Positions 15,960 to 24,763 are shown, counted from the stretch's first letter. The stretch: DNA of 64,000 bases from an uncultured Muribaculaceae bacterium (GCA_910579185.1 CAJTTG010000001.1:186001-250000); one strand, 5' to 3'. Program-made: numbers and translations. The notes: generated by a model not told the origin, from the letters alone.

Positions 15960-17822
15960 TCAGTGCTTCTTGACTCCACTGTTGATGATGGTATTTGAGT
16001 TCAACATTCGATCTTCTATATACTTTCTGTTGTCTGCAATCTCCCCTTTGAGGTATTTTTCAATCACAAGACTTCCGATAGGCACACCGAATGTTGCGCC
16101 ATAACCGGCATTTTCCACAAATACGCAGACTGCGATCTTGGGATTATGGTATGGTGCGAATCCGAGAAACACAGAATGGTCCTTTCCATGTGGGTTCTGT
16201 GCCGTTCCTGTTTTGCCGCAAACTTCTATATCCGGCAGGTTGGCAAGGCGGCAGGTACCGCCCTCAACGGCCATGCGCATGCCCTGGGCTACGATTTCAA
16301 AATTCTTTCGGTCAATGCTTGGGGTGTGGCGTGTGGTATAGGCTGATTCCAGCAGTGTGTCCTGAACCGCTTTTACGGTATGAGGTGTGTAATACCATCC
16401 GCGGTTGGCTATTGTAGCTCCAAGGTTGGCTATCTGGAGGGGAGTGGCCATGACTTCACCTTGCCCGATGGCCACGGAGATAATCGTGTTTGCGCTCCAG
16501 TGATCCTCTCCGTATCGCTTGTTGTAAGTCCCTGAATTAGGGATGTAACCTCTGTTCTCGCCCGGAATGTCAATTCCCAGTTTATAGCCATAGCCAAGTT
16601 CAACAAGATAGTTTTTCCAAACCTCAAACGCGGCGGCGACAGTTCCGTATTTACCCTTGCGGTCGATCATAGCTTTGAAGCCCCAGCAGAAGAATGCATT
16701 GCACGATGTGCGCAATGCCGGTTGCAAGGTTATAGGAGCCGCATGGGGGTGACATCCTACGCGCAGTCCACCGTTCACATATCCGCGATAACATGGATAT
16801 GAGGTGCCGGGCGTGATGATGCCTTCTTGCAGGAATATCAATCCTTGTGTGGGTTTGAAAGTCGAGCCGGGGGGATATGCACCTTGTATCGAACGGTCCA
16901 GAAGCGGTTTGTATGGATCCTCTCTCAGGGCTTTATAGTTTTTGCCACGGTCACGCCCAACGAGAAGTGAAGGGGAGTAGGACGGGCTTGTTACCAATGC
17001 GAGAACCTCTCCGGTTTCTGGCTCTATTGCAACTACGGCACCGATCTTATTGACCATAAGAGATTCGGCATACTTCTGAAGCTCGATGTCGAGACTCAGT
17101 GTCACATCTTTACCGGACACAGCTTTTTTATCGGATGCTCCATTCTGATATTTGCCTTGGATCTGGCCATTAGCGTCTCTGATGAGAATTTCTTCCCCTT
17201 TCTCACCGCGTAAAAATCGCTCGTAGCTTTTTTCCACGCCCAGGTCGCCGGTGTAGTCTCCACGTGAATAGTATGGATCTCTTTCAATATCCGATGGACT
17301 GACTTCGCGGATGTTTCCAAGCACATTCGATGCGCAATCGTAATTGTATTCTCGCAATATTCGCTTCTGGATATAAAACCCGGGGAAACGGTATAGTTTT
17401 TCCGAGAGCTTGCCATAATCTTCAGCCGTGAGATGTGTCAGGAGAGTCTGCGGAGAATATGTCGAATAGCCTGGATTGAGACGCTTGTTTTTCATGTCAA
17501 GGAATCTTTGTCTCAGCTGATCCGGAGTCAAAGACAGTGTGTTGCAGAAATCAAGAGTGTCAAACTCCTGAATATCCCTGGGAATCACCATTACATCGTA
17601 TGCCGGGCGGTTAAAAACCACCACATTGCCGTTTCGGTCGTATATTATGCCACGTGATGGATAAATGGCTTTTCTCAAAAAAGCGTTTGTGTCTGCCTCG
17701 GCCTTATATTTGTTATCACCAACCTGAAGATTATATAGCCGAACAATATATATCAGGACAATGAGTGATATAAAGCCGATAATTACATATTTTCGTTTTT
17801 CTAAGTTATAGTCTTTTCTCAC
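15960..17822 (-). CDS. mrdA: penicillin-binding protein 2 (elongasome transpeptidase)
   Basis: Class B PBP that crosslinks peptidoglycan in the lateral wall as partner of RodA. 620 residues: a short cytoplasmic tail, one membrane helix (about 11-30), a dimerisation/pedestal domain and a C-terminal transpeptidase. The active-site Ser is in GSTFK (about residue 318), the second motif is SCNAF, and the third is KTGTAQ (about residue 537). It overlaps mreD by 17 bases and is followed by rodA, so the products are made together. Confidence 0.95.
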   Translation of the reverse strand: MRKDYNLEKRKYVIIGFISLIVLIYIVRLYNLQVGDNKYKAEADTNAFLRKAIYPSRGIIYDRNGNVVVFNRPAYDVMVIPRDIQEFDTLDFCNTLSLTPDQLRQRFLDMKNKRLNPGYSTYSPQTLLTHLTAEDYGKLSEKLYRFPGFYIQKRILREYNYDCASNVLGNIREVSPSDIERDPYYSRGDYTGDLGVEKSYERFLRGEKGEEILIRDANGQIQGKYQNGASDKKAVSGKDVTLSLDIELQKYAESLMVNKIGAVVAIEPETGEVLALVTSPSYSPSLLVGRDRGKNYKALREDPYKPLLDRSIQGAYPPGSTFKPTQGLIFLQEGIITPGTSYPCYRGYVNGGLRVGCHPHAAPITLQPALRTSCNAFFCWGFKAMIDRKGKYGTVAAAFEVWKNYLVELGYGYKLGIDIPGENRGYIPNSGTYNKRYGEDHWSANTIISVAIGQGEVMATPLQIANLGATIANRGWYYTPHTVKAVQDTLLESAYTTRHTPSIDRKNFEIVAQGMRMAVEGGTCRLANLPDIEVCGKTGTAQNPHGKDHSVFLGFAPYHNPKIAVCVFVENAGYGATFGVPIGSLVIEKYLKGEIADNRKYIEDRMLNSNTIINSGVKKH

Positions 17823-18327
17823 TTTTGCGCGATGTTATGCTATCCAAACCCACAATGAGCAATGTAGTCAGTATTGTACTGGAGATGATACGTATTATTG
17901 CGTTAAGAATACCCACAACGGATAGTGAGTCAATAAAAAATATCAGGCAACAATAGACAAATGTAAATGTGAGAGTGTATTTTATAAATGTGTACAGGCC
18001 AAGGGATCTTATTCCCGGATATGGATCTGTCAACTCGTTATCTCTGGCTACATAAAGCCGGATCACCTGTTGCCTTAATGCAACGGATAGCGTACAGGCC
18101 AATGCATTCATCCCCAATGTGTCGGAAAAAATATCAATGGTGAGCCCGACGAAGAATCCAATTGTGAAGAGCCATTCCTTGGAGAGTGTCAGAGGTAGTT
18201 TTACGAGGGTATATAGGAAAACAAATGGAACAGCATAGCCGAACAGACACACATGGTTGAACACCAAAGCCTGCGCAACTATCAGGACAAAAGTCCATAT
18301 TATCAGATGGATTGCCGTTTTGTTCAT
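17806..18327 (-). CDS. mreD: rod-shape-determining protein MreD
   Basis: 173 residues with about five membrane helices and short loops, the size and topology of MreD, an inner-membrane part of the elongasome. Sequence is poorly conserved in this family; identity rests on the topology, the motif GFFVGLTIDIFSDTLGMNALACTL (small residues and Asp in a helix), and its place between mreC and mrdA. The gene overlaps mrdA by 17 bases. Confidence 0.88.
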   Translation of the reverse strand: MNKTAIHLIIWTFVLIVAQALVFNHVCLFGYAVPFVFLYTLVKLPLTLSKEWLFTIGFFVGLTIDIFSDTLGMNALACTLSVALRQQVIRLYVARDNELTDPYPGIRSLGLYTFIKYTLTFTFVYCCLIFFIDSLSVVGILNAIIRIISSTILTTLLIVGLDSITSRKSEKRL

Positions 18328-18345
18328 CGTTGTTTCACTATGGTT

Positions 18346-19203
18346 TTACTTCTTGGCGTTTTGTTCGTCGGGATCCATTTCCACCTGTCTTATCTCCTCC
18401 GCCATGTTGTCAACAACAAGTCTGACGGTGCTGAGCTTGGAGAAATCGGACAACAACTTCACTTTCAATGTGAAGAAGTTCTCGTCATAGTCTCTCATCT
18501 CGCTCTCGACAACTCCCACGGGAACACCTTCCGGGAATGCTGTTGAATAGCCGCTTGTGACGATGGTGTCTCCCTTGCTGAATGTTGCGTGTTTCGGCAA
18601 TTCGAGCAAAAGGGCATATCTGCTGTCCTGGCCATCCCATACAAGCGATCCTATCTGGGCTGAGTTTTTCACTTTGCATGAAATCCGAAGATAGTCATTC
18701 AGCAATGAAATTACTCTGGAGGCATGTGGCCCGACAACATTCACTTTGCCGATTACACCATTTTGATCCACAACGCCCATCTCCGGTTTCACTCCGTCAA
18801 GAGAGCCCTTGTTGATCGTAATGTAGTTATGCGGCCTGGAAATGCTGTTGTTTATGACATGGGCTATTATGAAGTCGTAGCGCATCAGTGAAGAATCCGG
18901 TACCGCCGAGGCTGCCAATTCGAATTCTTCAAGTTGCTGTATGCGCTGCCGCATCCTTAATGCCTCAAGCTCCAGCTCGGTGTTTCTGCGCTGTAAATCC
19001 TCATTTATATCCCGAAGATTGAAATATGAGGTTACATTGTCCGACATGTCATATATGCCGGATGTGACGCTATTGGCAGATGTCAGATAGACAGAATGCT
19101 GATACGGATTAGAGCCGAATAGCAATATGCAACTGACCACGACATAGACACATAAAAGCATCCACGGCCGCCATTTTATAAGAATGTACAGCAGATTGTT
19201 CAT
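18346..19203 (-). CDS. mreC: rod-shape-determining protein MreC
   Basis: Periplasmic scaffold of the elongasome that activates PBP2-RodA. 285 residues: one N-terminal membrane helix (about 13-30), a coiled coil (about 60-95, rich in Leu, Glu, Arg and Gln), and two beta-barrel domains with the family motif GVVDQNGVIGKVNVVGPHASRVISLLND. The second typical block is KGDTIVTSGYSTAFPEGVPVGVV. Located between mreB and mreD, 47 and 18 bases away. Confidence 0.95.
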   Translation of the reverse strand: MNNLLYILIKWRPWMLLCVYVVVSCILLFGSNPYQHSVYLTSANSVTSGIYDMSDNVTSYFNLRDINEDLQRRNTELELEALRMRQRIQQLEEFELAASAVPDSSLMRYDFIIAHVINNSISRPHNYITINKGSLDGVKPEMGVVDQNGVIGKVNVVGPHASRVISLLNDYLRISCKVKNSAQIGSLVWDGQDSRYALLLELPKHATFSKGDTIVTSGYSTAFPEGVPVGVVESEMRDYDENFFTLKVKLLSDFSKLSTVRLVVDNMAEEIRQVEMDPDEQNAKK

Positions 19204-19250
19204 TCTGGTTCTTATGTATTGCCAAACGTCCTAATTGCGTCAGTTTCTTA

Positions 19251-20270
19251 TTAGCGGATCAGGAATGAGAAGTTGTTGATATTCTTTAATGCCACGCCTG
19301 TTCCTTTTGCCACAGCCAACAGAGGATCTTCTGCGATATGGAACTGGATGCCTATCTTGTCGGTCAGTCGTTTGTCGAAACCACGCAGAAGCGCTCCACC
19401 ACCTGCCAGATAGATGCCGTTCTTTACAATGTCGGCATAAAGTTCCGGCGGAGTCTGTTCCAGGGCTGCAAGCACAGCTGTCTCGATTTTAGTGATTGAC
19501 TTCTCAATGCAGTGGGAGATCTCCTGATACGATACGGGTACTTCCATAGGCAGCGAGGTCATCACGTTCGGGCCATGGACAATATAGTCTGCCGGGGGAT
19601 TCTCAAGATCGGTAAGCGCGGAGCCAACATTTTTCTTGATGTTCTCAGCGGTACGTTCGCCGACGCGTACATTATGAACTCTACGCATGTGTTCCTGAAT
19701 GTCATTGGTCAGGTCGTCACCGGCAATCTGGATTGACTTATTCGAGACAATGCCGCCAAGCGAGATTACGGCAATCTCTGTGGTGCCGCCACCTATGTCA
19801 ACGATCATGTTGCCTTCTGGCGCCACAACGTCTATGCCTATGCCAAGGGCTGCTGCCATAGGTTCATAAAGCATGTATACGTCACGGCCTCCGGCGTGTT
19901 CCGAAGAGTCGCGCACGGCTCGGATCTCCACTTCGGTAGATCCGGAAGGAATGCCGACAACCATTCTCATTGAGGGATTGAACCAGCGGTTTTTGGTGCT
20001 GGCTTTGTTGATGAGTCCACGGATCATCATTTCGGCTGCATTGAAGTCGGCGATCACACCTTGACGCAGCGGACGGACAACGCGGATATTTTCATTCTCA
20101 CGTCCGTACATCTGCTGGGCTTCGTTGCCGACAGCGATCATTTTGCCGGTACGAACCTCAATGGCTACCATTGAGGGCTCGTCAATCACAATCTTGTCAT
20201 TGTGAATTATAATGGTATTGGCCGTTCCAAGGTCAATAGCTATTTCTTTTGTAAAGGAAAAGAGTCCCAT
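19251..20270 (-). CDS. mreB: rod-shape-determining protein MreB (actin homologue)
   Basis: Membrane-bound actin-like filament protein that directs the elongasome around the cell. 339 residues, normal. Nucleotide-binding motifs are visible: IDLGTANT (phosphate 1), MIVDIGGGTTEIAVISLGG (phosphate 2) and YLAGGGALLRGFDKRL (adenosine). The gene lies 36 bases after purH and 47 bases before mreC; no promoter of the usual form is visible in the short purH-mreB gap, so transcription may come through purH. Confidence 0.97.
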   Translation of the reverse strand: MGLFSFTKEIAIDLGTANTIIIHNDKIVIDEPSMVAIEVRTGKMIAVGNEAQQMYGRENENIRVVRPLRQGVIADFNAAEMMIRGLINKASTKNRWFNPSMRMVVGIPSGSTEVEIRAVRDSSEHAGGRDVYMLYEPMAAALGIGIDVVAPEGNMIVDIGGGTTEIAVISLGGIVSNKSIQIAGDDLTNDIQEHMRRVHNVRVGERTAENIKKNVGSALTDLENPPADYIVHGPNVMTSLPMEVPVSYQEISHCIEKSITKIETAVLAALEQTPPELYADIVKNGIYLAGGGALLRGFDKRLTDKIGIQFHIAEDPLLAVAKGTGVALKNINNFSFLIR

Positions 20271-20306
20271 GTGTTGTGTTATTGTCTTTTGTTTATAGAA
20301 GTGCTT

Positions 20307-21839
20307 TTAGTGTTTGAAGTGGCGAACTCCGGTGGTGACCATTGCCATGCCATTCTGGTTGCAGTAATCTACAGACTCCTGGTCGCGGATTGATCCTCCG
20401 GGATGGATCACAGCATCGATGCCTGCATTGTGGGCTATCTCGACGCAATCAGCGAACGGGAAGAATGCATCTGAAGCCATCACCGCTCCATTTAGATCGA
20501 AATTGAACGAATGGGCCTTTTCGATGGCTTGTTTCAGAGCATCGACACGAGAGGTCTGTCCAACGCCGGAAGCGATCAGCATGCCATCTTTTGCAAGGAC
20601 AATTGAGTTACTCTTGCTGTTTTTGACCAATTTGTTTGCGAAGAGCAGATCGTTGATCTTGTTTTCAGCCGGAGCCTTTTCGGTGACAACCTTCAGGTCT
20701 TCCGGGGTTTCAATTGCGAGGTCCCGTTCTTGAACCAATGCACCATTCAGAACCGAACGGAACTGGATTTTAGTGGTCAGCGGTGCGTTCTGACGGAGAA
20801 CGATTCGGTTTTTCTTTTGGAATAGGATAGCTAAAGCTTCTTCAGTATAATCAGGAGCGATAATTACTTCGAAGAAAATCTTGTTGATCTCTTCAGCCGT
20901 AGCGCCATCAATCTGGCGATTTGCAACAAGGACACCTCCGAATGCCGAAACCGGATCGCCGGCAAGTGCATCCTTCCATGCTTCGAGAATTGTTGCACGA
21001 CTTGCGCATCCACATGCGTTGTTGTGTTTCAGTACAGCAAATGTGGGTTCTGAAAATTCAGATATAAGGCTTACGGCAGCGTCGATATCAAGAAGGTTGT
21101 TATAGGAAATTTCCTTGCCATGGAGCTGCTCGAACATTTCATCGAATTTGCCGAAGAATGAACCTTGCTGATGTGGGTTTTCTCCATATCTGAGGGATTT
21201 TTTCTCGTCAAAAGCGACTCTGAGTGCTGATGGTGCAGTTTCGCAGTAGCCATCGAAGTAATTGAATATTGCAGCGTCATAGCCCGATGATACTTTGAAG
21301 GCCTCCTTTGCAAAGAACAGGCGGTCTGCGAGTGAAGATTCCGCACCTCTCTGACCAAGCATGTCGGCCAGGGGCTGATATTGTGCTTTGGAGGCGACGA
21401 TGATAACGTCAGCGTAATTTTTCGCGCCGGCGCGAATCAGTGAGATTCCACCTATGTCGATTTTTTCTATGATGTCCTCATGTGCGGCTCCGCTTGCCAC
21501 GGTTGCTTCAAACGGATAAAGATCCACGATCACAAGATCTATTTCCGGAATCTCATATTTTGCAATCTGCTCCTTGTCGCTTTCGTTGTCGCGGCGGTTC
21601 AGGATGCCTCCAAACACTTTCGGATGCAAGGTCTTCACTCGTCCGCCGAGGATTGATGGGTAGGATGTCAGATCCTCTACAGCCTGGCACGGGTAGCCGA
21701 GGCTTTCTATAAAGTCTTTTGTGCCACCGGTTGAAAGGAACTTCACTCCGGAAGCATTGAGCATCGACAGAATGCTATCGAGGCCATCTTTATGATAAAC
21801 AGAGATTAAGGCTGTCTTGATCGGTCTTATATCTTTCAT
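20307..21839 (-). CDS. purH: bifunctional AICAR formyltransferase/IMP cyclohydrolase
   Basis: Carries out the last two steps of purine synthesis: formylation of AICAR and ring closure to IMP. 510 residues. The N-terminal MGS-like cyclohydrolase domain is seen in KTALISVYHKDGL and FLSTGGTKDFIESLG; the formyltransferase domain in KKSLRYGENPHQ and the catalytic Lys-His in LKHNNACGCA. The C-terminal RVDALKQAIEKA and GSIRDQESVDYCNQNG blocks complete the family pattern. It precedes mreB on the same strand, so nucleotide synthesis and wall growth genes may share a transcript. Confidence 0.97.
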   Translation of the reverse strand: MKDIRPIKTALISVYHKDGLDSILSMLNASGVKFLSTGGTKDFIESLGYPCQAVEDLTSYPSILGGRVKTLHPKVFGGILNRRDNESDKEQIAKYEIPEIDLVIVDLYPFEATVASGAAHEDIIEKIDIGGISLIRAGAKNYADVIIVASKAQYQPLADMLGQRGAESSLADRLFFAKEAFKVSSGYDAAIFNYFDGYCETAPSALRVAFDEKKSLRYGENPHQQGSFFGKFDEMFEQLHGKEISYNNLLDIDAAVSLISEFSEPTFAVLKHNNACGCASRATILEAWKDALAGDPVSAFGGVLVANRQIDGATAEEINKIFFEVIIAPDYTEEALAILFQKKNRIVLRQNAPLTTKIQFRSVLNGALVQERDLAIETPEDLKVVTEKAPAENKINDLLFANKLVKNSKSNSIVLAKDGMLIASGVGQTSRVDALKQAIEKAHSFNFDLNGAVMASDAFFPFADCVEIAHNAGIDAVIHPGGSIRDQESVDYCNQNGMAMVTTGVRHFKH

Positions 21840-21876
21840 TTTCAGATAGTTTAAGTTGTTTGAGAGTTTCGATTTG

Positions 21877-21884
21877 CAAAATTA
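21877..21884 (-). promoter_or_regulatory. -7 box of the purH/mre promoter
   Basis: TAATTTTG on the minus strand matches TAnnTTTG and lies 38 bases before the purH start codon. No convincing -33 TTTG at the normal distance, so this is a partial match only. Confidence 0.35.
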
Positions 21885-22055
21885 CTACATTTCACGGCAA
21901 TCTGAAAGTTATTTGCGCAATATTTTGTATTAAATTTCATCAATTGTGCGTAAATGCTTGCCGGAATTCGGTCGAAATCAGTAATCGGAATTGAACCAAC
22001 CGAGTCCGCTATTTGTTTCAGATACAGATTTTACTAACGATTAATATCCATAATT

Positions 22056-22556
22056 ATGAAAAATATTGGTATCTTTTACGGGTCGACAACGGGCAATACC
22101 GGAAGTGTGGCCGAAAAAATAGCCGAGAATCTTGGGGTGGCAGCTGCTGACGTGTTCGACGTGGCTAATGTCGCTCCATCAGAAGTCGGCAAATACGACC
22201 TGATCATCTTGGGTGCGAGCACATGGGGCTCGGGCGATATGCAGGATGATATGCAGGATTTTCTTAATGGTGTTGCCGCAATGGATTTGTCTGGCAAGAA
22301 AGTGGCATTATTCGGCTGCGGAGACGAATCTATGTCGGACACTTTCTGCAATGCCGTAGGGGAGATGTATGAGCGAATGATAAAAACGGGAGCCTCGATT
22401 ATTGGTGATTTCAACGCGGATGGATATGACTATGAACATACCGACGCTGATGTCGATGGAAAGATTGTTGGGCTTCTTATCGACAATATGAACCATGAGG
22501 ATATGACCGATGGGCGAGTTAAGGCATGGTGCGAGTTGCTGAAAGCTGAATCATGA
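22056..22556 (+). CDS. fldA: flavodoxin (long-chain type)
   Basis: Small cytoplasmic FMN electron carrier. 166 residues. The phosphate-binding loop is YGSTTGNT at the N-terminus, and the flavin-contacting loops are ASTWGSGDMQDD and GCGDESMSDTFCNAVG. The inserted loop typical of long-chain flavodoxins is present. It stands alone between the divergent purH gene and tRNA-Met. It would replace ferredoxin under iron shortage or feed reductive enzymes; which partner cannot be told. Confidence 0.95.
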   Translation: MKNIGIFYGSTTGNTGSVAEKIAENLGVAAADVFDVANVAPSEVGKYDLIILGASTWGSGDMQDDMQDFLNGVAAMDLSGKKVALFGCGDESMSDTFCNAVGEMYERMIKTGASIIGDFNADGYDYEHTDADVDGKIVGLLIDNMNHEDMTDGRVKAWCELLKAES

Positions 22557-22621
22557 ATTGGCTGATGTTTAATCCATTATGCCGATACTCTAATTTTTCA
22601 ATGTAAAAAGTTGAGAAAATA

Positions 22622-22653
22622 TTTGGCAGATCCGACAAAAACTCCTACCTTTG
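22622..22653 (+). promoter_or_regulatory. promoter of tRNA-Met
   Basis: TTTG (22622-22625), 20 bases, TACCTTTG (22646-22653), a full match to the Bacteroidota consensus. The tRNA begins 21 bases further on. The sequence just after the -7 box is shared with the tRNA-Glu promoter. Confidence 0.8.
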
Positions 22654-22674
22654 CATCGCAATTAAGAAATGCAC

Positions 22675-22748
22675 GGCGGGATAGCTCAGTTGGTTAGAGC
22701 GTCGGATTCATAACCCGGAGGTCCCGAGTTCAATTCTCGGTCCCGCTA
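22675..22748 (+). tRNA. tRNA-Met (anticodon CAT)
   Basis: 74-base cloverleaf: acceptor GGCGGGA with TCCCGCT (G-U at the first pair), D-stem GCTC with GAGC, anticodon loop TTCATAA, T-arm CCGAG-TTCAATT-CTCGG. The first acceptor pair is G-U, not the C-A mismatch of initiators, so it is an elongator Met or possibly an Ile (lysidine) tRNA. The last pair of the anticodon stem is A31-C39, a mismatch. CCA is not encoded. Confidence 0.92.
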
Positions 22749-22749
22749 C

Positions 22750-22780
22750 AAAAAAGCCTTGAGTAATCAAGGCTTTTTTT
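22750..22780 (+). terminator. terminator of tRNA-Met
   Basis: Stem AAGCCTTGA with TCAAGGCTT around a 4-base loop, followed by TTTTT. It starts two bases after the tRNA. Confidence 0.88.
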
Positions 22781-22881
22781 CGTTTCAGCAACTGCTTTCA
22801 CTCGAAAGCAATACCGATGTGCGCCGTTGCCATCTGGCTCAACTCATGAAGCGTCCTTCTAACAGGCTTTGGCTTGTTAGG

Positions 22882-23301
22882 TTAAGTGATTTTTATATTG
22901 GGATTGATCAATTGCAGTGCCGATATGAATTCTTCTTGATTTTCCGGTGAAACGTATACCCAATTGGTTTTGCCATATCTTAATCCAATTCGTTCTGATG
23001 ATAATGCCGGAGAAGATAGGATTGTGGATTTATGGGTTATCTCGATAATTTTGGAAATCGGTAAATTCATTTGGAATAAGAAGCCACATCGTATATGTAG
23101 CTTTTCTCCATTTATGCCATAATCAGTATGTAGAAGCATGTCGTAAACCAAAACAACACCAATCCCCATCAGGACAATATCGATCAATAGGATCAATGTC
23201 GATTGATGGCATAGATATATTGATCCTATGAATGCAATGCTCATGCCAATACAAAACAATATATACCATTTGGAAATTTTTGACTTATAGATCTTTGTCA
23301 T
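22882..23301 (-). CDS. membrane protein with bacterial PH-like domain
   Basis: 139 residues. Two closely spaced membrane helices (about 12-30 and 35-52) are followed by a cytoplasmic beta-rich domain with YGINGEKLHIRCGFL, PISKIIEITHKSTILSSPALS and VYVSPENQEEFISALQLINP. This is the pattern of small bacterial PH-domain membrane proteins (bPH_6-like), whose function is unknown. It is a single gene on the minus strand, 98 bases downstream of another protein of unknown function. Confidence 0.7.
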   Translation of the reverse strand: MTKIYKSKISKWYILFCIGMSIAFIGSIYLCHQSTLILLIDIVLMGIGVVLVYDMLLHTDYGINGEKLHIRCGFLFQMNLPISKIIEITHKSTILSSPALSSERIGLRYGKTNWVYVSPENQEEFISALQLINPNIKIT

Positions 23302-23398
23302 GTAGCAAAGTTGCGATAATTTCAGTTTGATTCCACAAAGTTATGGGTGGTATATGCGGAGATGTGTAGAAGATGCTTACATTCGATATTATCTCGAA

Positions 23399-24406
23399 TC
23401 AGTAATTGTAGAATGAATATGAGTCAAGATAGATATATTTTTGCTTTACTTTTGCATTCTGACCAATTGTTGTCGACTCCTGCTTTACCGCTTCATACGG
23501 CCATCCGTTAGGTAGATAGGCAATCTTAAAGTAAGAGCTAATATTACAGTCAACGTTGACGGCTTCGTCAAAATTGGCATTGAAACTATCTGTCAGGTCT
23601 GCGTTGTTGATGTCATCTATAACGCTTGACATCAATGCCTTTATTTCCGATTGTGGAATAGTGTTTACAACTTCGCTCAAGATGCTGTAGCAACCATCAT
23701 CGTCCATGGTTATAGAGCAGTATGTTTCGTTGGCATATTGAGTTTCGGTTGCTTCCTCCGTTTCGGTAAATTCGCCTGTGTTATAGGAATTGCCATGAAA
23801 TAATAACAGCAATTTGAGTTCTTCGATATAACCCTCGACCAATTGATCTGAGTCGATTATTTTGGCATATTTTTTTAAGTCAATCCCCATCTTTTTAGCG
23901 TCTTTTATCCATGGAAGTTTCTCCATTTCCTTGATGGTCTCTTTGAATACGCTATTCGCTTGTTTTTTTATTTTGTCAAGATTATTGAATTTCAGGATTT
24001 TCCCACAATCATCAGTTTCAAAACTGATAGTGGTGCCAATAATCTTTTTGCTAAGTAATGTTATGATTTTGTTTTGAAAATTTCCTAATTCCGAGTCGGC
24101 AAGCGAGTCGCCGCGGACATCCAGGAAGGTGTAGTCCATTTTGTAGCCGGTTTCTGTCGAATCAGTGACCGAGATCATTACCTTTGTGGATGCTCCAGCT
24201 GTTTTAATTGTGTCAGTGTTGTTGATCTTCCATGTGCTTTCCTGTATCCAGTATACGGCTGTGTCATGCTTACAGAACCAACCGATCACGTCCACGGTTG
24301 AATCTTGTGCTGTTGTAATTTCTGTTTGATTGACTTCTCCTGAACATGGTTTTGAGATTGCCATTATAAGGCCAATGAGGATGATGAGTGATGATATTTT
24401 TCTCAT
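23399..24406 (-). CDS. exported protein of unknown function
   Basis: 335 residues from the start at 24406 (MRKISSLIILIGLIMAISKPCSG, a signal peptide; an in-frame ATG at 24439 adds eleven residues but would lie inside the promoter's -7 box). No lipobox of good quality. The mature part has alternating beta-strand and helix patterns, an opening WFCKHDTAVYWIQESTWKI, an internal Glu/Thr-rich stretch, and the end motif IAYLPNGWPYEAVKQESTT. I do not recognise the family. It has its own promoter and a cluster of TGTACA sites upstream, and stands apart from other operons. Confidence 0.7.
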   Translation of the reverse strand: MRKISSLIILIGLIMAISKPCSGEVNQTEITTAQDSTVDVIGWFCKHDTAVYWIQESTWKINNTDTIKTAGASTKVMISVTDSTETGYKMDYTFLDVRGDSLADSELGNFQNKIITLLSKKIIGTTISFETDDCGKILKFNNLDKIKKQANSVFKETIKEMEKLPWIKDAKKMGIDLKKYAKIIDSDQLVEGYIEELKLLLLFHGNSYNTGEFTETEEATETQYANETYCSITMDDDGCYSILSEVVNTIPQSEIKALMSSVIDDINNADLTDSFNANFDEAVNVDCNISSYFKIAYLPNGWPYEAVKQESTTIGQNAKVKQKYIYLDSYSFYNY

Positions 24407-24436
24407 ATTCAAATGAAAATTGATGGGCATTCGGTG

Positions 24437-24444
24437 CAAAGATA
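24437..24444 (-). promoter_or_regulatory. -7 box of the gene at 23399-24406
   Basis: TATCTTTG on the minus strand, 30 bases before the start codon at 24406. A TTG lies about 23 bases further upstream, slightly too far for the standard spacing. Confidence 0.4.
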
Positions 24445-24575
24445 ATGAAAATTGTTTTTCAGTTGTGCAATTTATGTCTCAGAATCAGACTGTTTTTTCC
24501 CCTTCGAAGGATTTGATTGTTTTTATTTATTCGTCTCAAAAATTGTATCTTGTATTGCCACTGACGATTGCGAGT

Positions 24576-24636
24576 TGTACACCCATCTGTACACCGCTGT
24601 ACACCGCCATAAAAAAAGTGTGTACATATTTGTACA
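24576..24636. repeat. cluster of five TGTACA palindromes
   Basis: TGTACA at 24576, 24588, 24598, 24621 and 24631: start-to-start distances of 12, 10, 23 and 10 bases, near multiples of one helical turn. Two copies are followed by CCGC. The cluster is in a 324-base gap with no gene, upstream of the secreted protein at 23399-24406 and downstream of the ppdK terminator. It may be an operator array. Confidence 0.45.
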
Positions 24637-24698
24637 TTTTTTCGAGCATTTGGTTACGCAAAGTGATGCCAAGTGAACGAGCCGCCCAAGAATACAAT

Positions 24699-24735
24699 AG
24701 GCTGTAATGCCCTTTTTATCGGGGCATTACAGCCT
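24699..24735 (-). terminator. hairpin after ppdK
   Basis: Perfect 14-base-pair stem AGGCTGTAATGCCC with GGGCATTACAGCCT around a 9-base loop, 28 bases after the ppdK stop codon. No long T-tract follows, so it may end transcription with help or protect the mRNA 3' end. Apart from this hairpin and the TGTACA cluster, the rest of the 24440-24763 gap shows nothing else I can support. Confidence 0.6.
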
Positions 24736-24763
24736 AAATGTCTGTAAAACTCTAAGTTAAGCC

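Noticed and set aside
24420..24707. 95-codon plus-strand frame in the gap before ppdK
   Set aside because: Spans the promoter of the minus-strand gene, the TGTACA cluster and the start of the ppdK hairpin; composition is that of intergenic DNA.
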